DNA from: Enterobacter sp. C2
Lineage (GTDB): Bacteria > Pseudomonadota > Gammaproteobacteria > Enterobacterales > Enterobacteriaceae
Assembly (NCBI RefSeq): GCF_019880405.1
Contig: NZ_CP082269.1
Coordinates: 868,001 to 932,000, forward strand
Length of the DNA stretch: 64,000 nucleotides
Direction of reading: 5' to 3'
Part shown: piece after piece, positions 56,429 to 64,000 of the stretch
How positions within the stretch are numbered: the stretch's first letter is position 1
Layout: each line of letters starts with the position of its first letter
Translations under genes and position numbers: made by a program
The notes under the pieces: generated by a model
Database searches by the model: none
What the model saw: only the letters and a program-made list of their open reading frames with translations
What the model was told of the DNA's origin: nothing

Positions 56429-57499
56429 ATGCGTGTTGCCGATTTTTCCTTTGAACTACCTGAATCCCTGATTGCCCACTATCCGCAGCCTGAGCGTAGC
56501 AGCTGTCGTTTGCTGTCGCTTGACGGGCCGACGGGGGCGCTGACGCATGGTACTTTCACCGATCTGCTCGATAAGCTCAACCCGGGCGATCTGCTGGTGT
56601 TTAACAACACTCGCGTCATCCCGGCCCGCCTGTTTGGCCGTAAAGCCAGCGGCGGCAAGATTGAAGTGCTGGTCGAACGTATGCTCGATGATAAACGTAT
56701 TCTGGCACATATTCGCGCCTCTAAAGCGCCGAAGCCGGGGGCAGAGCTGCTGCTGGGTGACGATGAGAGTATCCAGGCCACCATGGTAGCGCGTCACGAT
56801 GCGCTGTTTGAGGTGGAGTTTAACGATGCGCGCCCGGTGCTGGATATCCTCAACGCTATCGGCCATATGCCGCTGCCGCCCTATATCGACCGTCCGGATG
56901 AAGACGCCGACCGGGAGCTGTACCAGACCGTCTACAGCGAAAAGCCAGGTGCGGTTGCCGCACCGACAGCGGGCCTGCACTTCGACGAGCCGCTGCTGGC
57001 CGCGCTGCGCGAGAAGGGCATTGAGCAGGCCTTTGTCACCCTGCACGTAGGCGCGGGGACCTTCCAGCCGGTGCGCGTCGACAGCATTGAAGACCACATC
57101 ATGCACTCGGAGTATGCCGAAGTGCCGCAGGAGGTGGTTGACGCCGTGCTGGCCGCAAAAGCGCGCGGCAATCGCGTGATCGCCGTGGGAACAACCTCCG
57201 TACGCTCGCTGGAGAGCGCGGCCCAGGCGGCGAAGAGCGAGCTTATCGAACCCTTCTTTGGCGATACGCAGATCTTTATCTACCCGGGCTATCAGTACAA
57301 GGTGATCGATGCGCTGGTGACCAACTTCCACCTGCCGGAGTCGACGCTGATTATGCTGGTGTCGGCATTTGCGGGGTATCAGCATACGATGAATGCCTAT
57401 CACGCTGCCGTAGAAGAGAAATATCGCTTTTTTAGCTACGGCGATGCGATGTTTATCACGTACAATCCTTCCGCTATTCATGAGCGTGTCGGGGAATAA
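56429..57499 (+). CDS. queA: tRNA preQ1(34) S-adenosylmethionine ribosyltransferase-isomerase QueA
   Basis: 356 residues, E. coli length. [20 protein letters not shown] at the start; further landmarks are [60 protein letters not shown] and [20 protein letters not shown]. It adds the epoxycyclopentane ring of queuosine to preQ1-tRNA. First gene of the queA-tgt-yajC-secD-secF cluster. Confidence 0.98.
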   Translation: MRVADFSFELPESLIAHYPQPERSSCRLLSLDGPTGALTHGTFTDLLDKLNPGDLLVFNNTRVIPARLFGRKASGGKIEVLVERMLDDKRILAHIRASKAPKPGAELLLGDDESIQATMVARHDALFEVEFNDARPVLDILNAIGHMPLPPYIDRPDEDADRELYQTVYSEKPGAVAAPTAGLHFDEPLLAALREKGIEQAFVTLHVGAGTFQPVRVDSIEDHIMHSEYAEVPQEVVDAVLAAKARGNRVIAVGTTSVRSLESAAQAAKSELIEPFFGDTQIFIYPGYQYKVIDALVTNFHLPESTLIMLVSAFAGYQHTMNAYHAAVEEKYRFFSYGDAMFITYNPSAIHERVGE

Positions 57500-57552
57500 G
57501 TCCGCGACACCGGTTTAAACGTCAGACTGTTTTTCTGATGCTGGAGAGTTAA

Positions 57553-58680
<1,128 letters not shown>

Positions 58681-58702
58681 TTTTAATAATGAGGGAATTT
58701 AA

Positions 58703-59035
58703 ATGAGCTTTTTTATTTCTGATGCTGTAGCGGCAACAGGTGCACCGGCGCAGGGTAGCCCGATGTCTCTGATCCTGATGCTGGTCGTCTTCGGTCTGAT
58801 CTTCTACTTCATGATCCTGCGCCCGCAGCAGAAACGCACCAAAGAGCACAAAAAGCTGATGGACTCCATCGCCAAAGGTGATGAAGTGCTGACTAACGGT
58901 GGTCTGGTTGGCCGCGTAACCAAAGTAGCGGAAACCGGCTACATTGCTATCGCGCTGAATGACACCACTGAAGTGGTTATCAAACGTGACTTCGTAGCTG
59001 CCGTTCTGCCGAAAGGCACCATGAAGGCGCTGTAA
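58703..59035 (+). CDS. yajC: Sec translocon accessory protein YajC
   Basis: 110 residues. One membrane segment (SLILMLVVFGLIFYFMILRP) followed by QQKRTKEHKKLMDSIAKGDE and VLTNGGLVGRVTKV, as in E. coli YajC. It associates with SecDF. 22 bases after tgt, with TGAGGGAATTTAA upstream. Confidence 0.98.
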   Translation: MSFFISDAVAATGAPAQGSPMSLILMLVVFGLIFYFMILRPQQKRTKEHKKLMDSIAKGDEVLTNGGLVGRVTKVAETGYIAIALNDTTEVVIKRDFVAAVLPKGTMKAL

Positions 59036-59062
59036 TCTATTGTTTTCCCAAAGGGAACTGCC

Positions 59063-60910
59063 GTGTTAAACCGTTATCCTTTGTGGAAGTACATTATGCT
59101 GGTCGTCGTCATTGTCGTCGGCCTGCTTTACGCACTTCCCAACCTGTATGGTGAGGATCCGGCTGTTCAAATCACTGGCGCGCGCGGCGTCGCCGCCAGT
59201 GAGCAAACGCTGATCCAGGTCCAGAATACTTTACAAGAACAAAAAATCACCGCTAAGTCTGTGGCACTGGAAGAGGGTGCGATCCTTGCCCGCTTTGACT
59301 CCACCGATACGCAGCTGCGCGCCCGTGAGGCGATGATGAGCGTATTGGGCGATAAGTACGTTGTGGCGCTGAACCTTGCTCCGGCTACCCCGCGCTGGCT
59401 CTCCATGCTGAAAGCGGAGCCGATGAAACTCGGCCTCGACCTGCGTGGTGGCGTGCACTTCCTGATGGAAGTGGATATGGACACCGCGCTCGGCAAGCTC
59501 CAGGAGCAGAACATGGACAGCCTGCGCAGCGATCTGCGCGAGAAGGGCATTGCCTACACCAACGTGCGTAAAGAAGATAACTACGGCATGAGCATCGTGT
59601 TCCGCGACAGCGCGGCACGTGACGCAGCCATCTCTTATCTGACTCCGCGCCACCGCGATCTGGTTATCAACACCCAGGGCGGCAACGCGCTGCGTGCGGT
59701 AATGACCGATGCACGCCTGAGCGAAGCCCGCGAGTACGCGGTGCAGCAGAACATCAACATTCTGCGCAACCGTGTTAACCAGCTGGGCGTTGCTGAGCCG
59801 CTGGTGCAGCGTCAGGGCGCTGACCGTATCGTCGTCGAGCTGCCGGGTATTCAGGACACCGCGCGCGCGAAAGAGATTCTGGGCGCGACCGCCACGCTGG
59901 AGTTCCGTCTGGTTAATACCAACGCGGACAGCTCCGCAGCTTCATCAGGCCGCGTGCCGGGCGACTCGGAAGTGAAGCAGATGCGCGAAGGGCAGCCGGT
60001 TGTGCTGTACAAACGCGTTATTCTGACCGGGGATCACATCACCGACTCCACCTCCAGCCAGGATGAGTACAATCAGCCACAGGTTAACATCTCGCTGGAT
60101 AGCGCCGGTGGTAACATCATGTCTAACTTCACCAAGGACAACATCGGCAAGCCGATGGCGACCCTGTTTGTGGAGTACAAGGACAGCGGTAAGAAAGATG
60201 CCAACGGTCGTGCCGTGCTGGTGAAGCAGGAAGAGGTGATTAACATCGCCAACATCCAGTCTCGCCTCGGCAACAGCTTCCGCATCACCGGCATCAACAA
60301 CCCGAACGAAGCGCGTCAGCTCTCGCTGCTGCTGCGTGCAGGTGCGCTGATCGCCCCGATCCAGATCGTTGAAGAGCGTACCATCGGTCCAACCCTTGGG
60401 ATGCAGAACATTCAGCAGGGTCTGGAAGCCTGTCTGGCGGGCCTCGCTGCCTCCATCATCTTCATGATCTTCTTCTATAAGAAGTTTGGTCTGATCGCCA
60501 CCTCTGCGCTCATTGCCAACCTGGTGCTGATCGTCGGTGTGATGTCTCTGCTGCCGGGGGCAACCCTGACCATGCCGGGTATCGCGGGGATCGTCTTAAC
60601 CCTTGCGGTGGCGGTGGATGCCAACGTGCTGATCAACGAACGTATCAAAGAAGAGTTGAGCAACGGCCGTTCGGTTCAGCAGGCGATCGACGAAGGGTAC
60701 AAAGGCGCGTTTAGCTCCATCTTTGATGCTAACGTCACGACGCTTATCAAGGTCATCATCCTGTATGCCGTAGGCACCGGGGCAATTAAAGGCTTTGCGA
60801 TTACTACCGGTATCGGTGTGGCGACGTCAATGTTTACCGCCATCGTCGGTACACGTGCCATCGTAAACCTGTTGTACGGCGGCAAACGCATCAACAAGCT
60901 GTCTATCTGA
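59063..60910 (+). CDS. secD: Protein translocase subunit SecD
   Basis: 615 residues from a GTG start, same length as E. coli. TM1 near the N-terminus ([20 protein letters not shown]), large periplasmic domains P1/P4 (about 30-450, with [20 protein letters not shown]), and five C-terminal membrane segments including [20 protein letters not shown], the SecD proton-relay Asp motif. It uses the proton gradient to pull translocating proteins into the periplasm. It is followed by secF after 10 bases. Confidence 0.98.
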   Translation: MLNRYPLWKYIMLVVVIVVGLLYALPNLYGEDPAVQITGARGVAASEQTLIQVQNTLQEQKITAKSVALEEGAILARFDSTDTQLRAREAMMSVLGDKYVVALNLAPATPRWLSMLKAEPMKLGLDLRGGVHFLMEVDMDTALGKLQEQNMDSLRSDLREKGIAYTNVRKEDNYGMSIVFRDSAARDAAISYLTPRHRDLVINTQGGNALRAVMTDARLSEAREYAVQQNINILRNRVNQLGVAEPLVQRQGADRIVVELPGIQDTARAKEILGATATLEFRLVNTNADSSAASSGRVPGDSEVKQMREGQPVVLYKRVILTGDHITDSTSSQDEYNQPQVNISLDSAGGNIMSNFTKDNIGKPMATLFVEYKDSGKKDANGRAVLVKQEEVINIANIQSRLGNSFRITGINNPNEARQLSLLLRAGALIAPIQIVEERTIGPTLGMQNIQQGLEACLAGLAASIIFMIFFYKKFGLIATSALIANLVLIVGVMSLLPGATLTMPGIAGIVLTLAVAVDANVLINERIKEELSNGRSVQQAIDEGYKGAFSSIFDANVTTLIKVIILYAVGTGAIKGFAITTGIGVATSMFTAIVGTRAIVNLLYGGKRINKLSI

Positions 60911-60920
60911 GGAGTGCGTT

Positions 60921-61892
60921 GTGGCACAGGAATATACTGTTGAACAATTGAACCACGGGCGTAAAGTCTATGACTTTATGCGCTGGGATTACTGGGCTTT
61001 CGGCATTTCCGGACTTCTGCTGATCCTGTCGATTATCATTATCGGCGTGCGCGGCTTTAACTGGGGTCTCGACTTCACCGGCGGTACGGTCATTGAAATC
61101 TCGCTGGAAAAGCCGGCCGATATGGACATGATGCGTGACGCGCTGCAGAAAGCCGGTTTTGAAGATCCGCTGTTGCAGAACTTCGGCAGCAGCCGTGACG
61201 TGATGGTGCGCATGCCACCTGCCGAAGGGGCAACCGGTGGTCAGGCGCTGGGCAGCAAAGTGGTGAGCGTCATTAACGAGGCCACCAGCCAGAACGCGGC
61301 GGTAAAACGCATCGAGTTCGTGGGGCCAAGCGTCGGTGCCGATCTGGCACAGAACGGTGCCATGGCGCTGCTGGTCGCGCTGATCTCCATCCTGGTTTAC
61401 GTCGGCTTCCGCTTTGAGTGGCGTCTGGCGGCGGGGGTGGTTATCGCACTGGCGCACGACGTGATCATTACCATGGGCGTGCTGTCGCTGTTCCAGATCG
61501 AAGTGGATCTGACCATCGTGGCATCGTTGATGTCCGTTATCGGCTACTCGCTGAACGACAGCATCGTGGTTTCCGACCGTATTCGTGAGAACTTCCGCAA
61601 AATCCGTCGCGGGACGCCTTACGAGATCTTTAACGTGTCGCTGACCCAGACGCTGCACCGTACCTTGATCACCTCAGGCACCACCTTAGTGGTGATCCTG
61701 ATGCTCTACCTCTTCGGTGGCGCAATGCTGCAGGGCTTCTCGCTGACCATGCTGATCGGTGTGTCCATCGGTACGGCATCGTCCATCTACGTGGCTTCGG
61801 CGCTGGCGCTGAAGCTTGGGATGAAGCGTGAGCATCTGCTGCAGCAGAAGGTAGAGAAAGAGGGGGCGGATCAGCCGTCAATTCTGCCGTAA
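60921..61892 (+). CDS. secF: Protein translocase subunit SecF
   Basis: 323 residues from a GTG start with GAGGAG upstream. Six membrane segments and the SecF signature [20 protein letters not shown], plus [20 protein letters not shown] and the closing [20 protein letters not shown]. It works with SecD and YajC. A strong terminator follows. E. coli yajD is not present after it. Confidence 0.98.
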   Translation: MAQEYTVEQLNHGRKVYDFMRWDYWAFGISGLLLILSIIIIGVRGFNWGLDFTGGTVIEISLEKPADMDMMRDALQKAGFEDPLLQNFGSSRDVMVRMPPAEGATGGQALGSKVVSVINEATSQNAAVKRIEFVGPSVGADLAQNGAMALLVALISILVYVGFRFEWRLAAGVVIALAHDVIITMGVLSLFQIEVDLTIVASLMSVIGYSLNDSIVVSDRIRENFRKIRRGTPYEIFNVSLTQTLHRTLITSGTTLVVILMLYLFGGAMLQGFSLTMLIGVSIGTASSIYVASALALKLGMKREHLLQQKVEKEGADQPSILP

Positions 61893-61907
61893 TAAAGCAT
61901 CTGCCAA

Positions 61908-61938
61908 TAAAAAAGCCAGCGATAAGCTGGCTTTTTTT
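61908..61938 (+). terminator. Rho-independent terminator after secF
   Basis: AAAAAGCCAGC pairs with GCTGGCTTTTT around GATAA, with a run of seven T. It ends the queA-secF operon. Confidence 0.92.
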
Positions 61939-61947
61939 ATGTCTGAC

Positions 61948-62018
61948 GCTGGGTGGCGGCTTCGCCTTACCCAGCCTACATTCGGATCCCAGGCCCGGTA
62001 AGCGCAGCGCCACCGGGC
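61948..62018. repeat. REP-like pair between secF and tsx
   Basis: GCTGGGTGGCGGC...GCCTTACCCAGC (61948-61975) and GGCCCGGTAAGCGCAGC...CACCGGGC (61992-62018) are two REP-type stems at the convergent gene ends. Confidence 0.75.
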
Positions 62019-62031
62019 GGATCCGTACAGG

Positions 62032-62916
62032 TTAGAAGTTGTAACCTGCTACCAGGTAACCACCCCAGCCGGTAGAGCGGACGTTGAAGTTGCCGCTGCC
62101 GAAGTTCAGGCTTGCATCGTCGTTCCACTGACCACCGTTGTGCCAGTAACGCGCCACCACTGAGTAGTGCCAGTGATCGTAGTTCAGGGCCAGAATGTGG
62201 CTGGAGGCGATAGAGTCATTGGTACGGGCCTGCATACCGTTCAGATCGCGGAAATCTTTGTCGCCCAGATCGGAACCCCAGTCAAAGTTAGTGAAGCCGA
62301 TATAGCTCAGCTGGCCGCCCCACAGCTGGGTGATTGGCACAAAGTATTTCACCTTGAAGCGGTAACCATCCCACTCGTTCTCGTTCGCCGCTTCGTAGTT
62401 CTGCCACTGGTATTTGGCATAGACGTTCAGGGAGAGGCTCATCGGCAGGCCAGTATCGATATCCGTACCCAGACCCATGTACCAGGTGCTCTGACGACCC
62501 GCTTCGTTACGGCCCATGTCGTAGATGTAGTTGTTCGCGAAGTACCACTCTTTGAACGGACCAAATGCCAGGCTGGTATCGGTCAGCTTGTCGATAGAGA
62601 AGCGCGGTTCAATCTCCATGAACAGCGGGGAGCCGTGGTTCCAGATACCCTTCGCGGTGCTGTTGCCACCGAAGAAGACTGGCGCATCCATGTAGCCATA
62701 GAAGTCGAACCAATCTTTCTTGGCGAACGCTTCGTACTCCAGGTAGGTATCGTTACGGATAGTGGGTCCGAAACGGGTATGGTAGCTGCCTACCACGTTA
62801 ACGCTCTGATGCCACCAATCGGAGACGAATTCGCTGTTGCTGGTTTCGGCCGCATTAACGGCGAAGGTGGAGGAGAGCGCAAGTGCCGCACCGGCGACGA
62901 GTAAAGTTTTTTTCAT
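62032..62916 (-). CDS. tsx: Nucleoside-specific outer-membrane channel Tsx
   Basis: 294 residues from the ATG at 62916, E. coli length. Signal peptide [20 protein letters not shown] ending NAA-ET; then the 12-stranded barrel, e.g. [40 protein letters not shown] and the terminal phenylalanine of [12 protein letters not shown] needed for outer-membrane insertion. It admits nucleosides, and serves as phage T6 and colicin K receptor in E. coli. Variation is concentrated at one loop ([19 protein letters not shown]), likely surface exposed. Confidence 0.98.
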   Translation of the reverse strand: MKKTLLVAGAALALSSTFAVNAAETSNSEFVSDWWHQSVNVVGSYHTRFGPTIRNDTYLEYEAFAKKDWFDFYGYMDAPVFFGGNSTAKGIWNHGSPLFMEIEPRFSIDKLTDTSLAFGPFKEWYFANNYIYDMGRNEAGRQSTWYMGLGTDIDTGLPMSLSLNVYAKYQWQNYEAANENEWDGYRFKVKYFVPITQLWGGQLSYIGFTNFDWGSDLGDKDFRDLNGMQARTNDSIASSHILALNYDHWHYSVVARYWHNGGQWNDDASLNFGSGNFNVRSTGWGGYLVAGYNF

Positions 62917-63000
62917 ATGTATGCCACTGATTGAAGTCCCTGACGGGATCGAAAGAACGCTGTTGATGCTTTTCAAAATGTTTCGTATTTCTGCGGGCCT

Positions 63001-63082
63001 ATTATAAGTTTCCTTGCTCACAAAAATATCTGTTGTTTCACATATCCATCATCTACGTAATCGATTGCGTTCACGTTTGCGT
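63001..63082 (-). promoter_or_regulatory. tsx promoter with CRP and CytR-like sites
   Basis: On the minus strand a perfect TATAAT lies at 63001-63006. TGTGA half-sites lie at 63018-63022 and 63038-63042; the second begins TGTGAAACAACAGATA, a degenerate CRP site about 41 bases before the expected transcription start. Two TTGCGT repeats (63065-63070 and 63077-63082, plus strand) resemble CytR half-sites. E. coli tsx is controlled by CRP, CytR and DeoR. Confidence 0.55.
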
Positions 63083-63217
63083 AGATAAAACGGGGCGATT
63101 GTACTGGCAATCTGCGGCATTGCCAATATTTGAGGTTTGTAAGAGGAGGTAAAAAGGTGTGAACGAGGTAAAAGGGCGACGCTGCGCCCTTACAGAAAGT
63201 AACGGAGTATGACGCTG

Positions 63218-63757
63218 CTACATATTGGCTGGCTGAATATCATGAATGCGGATAAAGCCAAGCTGCTCGGGGGTGATGCCGTTGAGCTGAAGCGGGACGC
63301 TGACGTCGCTCGGCGCGAGGGTGCTGGCCGGGGCGCTGATCAGCTGGTTCTGAACGTTAACTTCCTGCGGATTTTCGGTGGTACCCTGAATCTGTCCCCA
63401 CTCAACCGTGCCGCTAAAGGCTGGCAGCGGGGTGTTCGATTCACCCTGGATGAGCAGCGTCAGGCGCGTGCCGCCAGCGTTAGGGGCGATATCCTTCAGC
63501 GACATACGCAGCGTACCGAGCTGGCTCTTCAGGCGCGCCGGGGTATTGGCTCCCGGCAGCAGGTAGACGCCGCTCTCCGACCTGGCGTTCAGGCTGTTCT
63601 GCTGGGTGATCTTCACCGTCTCCTGATTGAGCTTGCTCATCTCTTTGTTGAGCGTGCTCACGCTCTGATGCAGCTGGCGCACCTCGCTCTGCTGGGCGCA
63701 GGCGCTAAGGGTAAACAGACTCCCTAGCAGGGCGAGCTTCAGATAACGTCTTGTCAT
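63218..63757 (-). CDS. yajI: YajI, DUF3251 lipoprotein
   Basis: 179 residues, as in E. coli YajI. Lipoprotein signal MTRRYLKLALLGSLFTLSAC with Cys20 the lipidated residue, a short coiled coil (EVRQLHQSVSTLNKEMSKLN), then a beta-rich domain (GVYLLPGANTPARLKSQLGT, LTLLIQGESNTPLPAFSGTV). Function unknown; in E. coli it is under heat-shock or envelope control. Confidence 0.95.
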   Translation of the reverse strand: MTRRYLKLALLGSLFTLSACAQQSEVRQLHQSVSTLNKEMSKLNQETVKITQQNSLNARSESGVYLLPGANTPARLKSQLGTLRMSLKDIAPNAGGTRLTLLIQGESNTPLPAFSGTVEWGQIQGTTENPQEVNVQNQLISAPASTLAPSDVSVPLQLNGITPEQLGFIRIHDIQPANM

Positions 63758-63887
63758 GATAACGGTTTCCTTAAACGAGTTATTGTTAGTAAGGAGATTT
63801 TAGGCTGGAACGAGCAAAATGTCCGATTTCCTGTCTGGAAGTAGAGGTTCGGCAGGAAATCGCGGTGGGTTTGAGGTGCGTCGGAGG

Positions 63888-64000
63888 CTATGGGGTTTCA
63901 CTTTCCGTTTCGGACGGGATCTGAATTAAGGCGATCTCCTCTAAACGTCTTTTATTCATGTTTATCTCGCAGCTTGTTTGTGCCTCACCGAGATGGTCAG
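63888..64000 (-). CDS. Possible 3' end of an unidentified gene
   Basis: An open minus-strand frame runs in from the right window edge and stops at 63888-63890. The visible 37 codons read DHLGEAQTSCEINMNKRRLE and then EIALIQIPSETESETP. An internal ATG with a weak upstream sequence would make only 23 residues. E. coli has nrdR on the other strand near here, so this would be an inserted gene. It is not recognised and may be chance. Confidence 0.35.
   Translation of the reverse strand, partial: DHLGEAQTSCEINMNKRRLEEIALIQIPSETESETP

Overview
The window is chromosomal DNA from a member of the Enterobacteriaceae. From about 17.9 kb to the right end the gene order is that of the E. coli/Salmonella hemB-to-tsx region: hemB, ampH, sbmA-yaiW, yaiY, yaiZ, ddlA, iraP, dgcC (adrA), proC, yaiI, aroL-yaiA-aroM, ppnP, rdgC, mak, sbcDC, phoBR, brnQ, proY, malZ, peroxiredoxin, acpH, queA-tgt-yajC-secD-secF, tsx, yajI. 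The proteins match E. coli homologues almost residue for residue and in length. The genus is not resolved; an Enterobacter/Leclercia-like organism is plausible. phoA-psiF is missing between iraP and dgcC, and araJ is missing between mak and sbcC. No rRNA, tRNA, CRISPR array or complete insertion sequence was seen.

The left 18 kb is accessory. Positions 1-2240 hold AT-rich debris of type VI secretion (T6SS) effector/immunity modules: a truncated hydrophobic protein with a DUF1493 partner, then a decayed metallopeptidase-like effector followed by a lipoprotein and a DUF943 protein. Next come a GntR regulator divergent from a three-gene ascorbate-type PTS (2.3-5.5 kb) and a second AT-rich pair made of an effector-like remnant and a membrane protein (5.5-6.1 kb). 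A ydhS-like flavoprotein and a KilAC-type antirepressor gene with a LexA-like box in its promoter follow. Then come two cyclic-di-GMP genes (a PAS-GGDEF cyclase and a BLUF-EAL photoreceptor), a CinA-like amidohydrolase, an ethanolamine permease/ammonia-lyase operon without microcompartment genes, and a bifunctional acyltransferase of the ornithine-lipid (OlsF) type.

In the conserved part, three insertions stand out. An extensin-like protein and an MdtG-like MFS pump lie between ddlA and iraP. A 5.4-kb rhs island sits where araJ would be, bracketed by a 15-bp repeat that is half of a REP element. It carries an rhs gene with two opposite frameshifts, an AT-rich toxin tip, a probable immunity gene and a remnant of an earlier rhs end. 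A DUF2339-DUF3999 membrane gene pair followed by REP elements lies between malZ and the peroxiredoxin gene.

Several regulatory sites can be read directly: a Pho box before phoB, TyrR and TrpR boxes before aroL, a LexA-like box before the antirepressor, repeated GTCTATAC motifs between the GntR gene and the PTS, and CRP/CytR-like sites before tsx. The core genes cover phosphate sensing (phoBR, with iraP linking to RpoS), cyclic-di-GMP signalling, aromatic and proline biosynthesis, amino-acid uptake, DNA end processing (sbcCD, rdgC), queuosine tRNA modification and the SecDF-YajC translocon.
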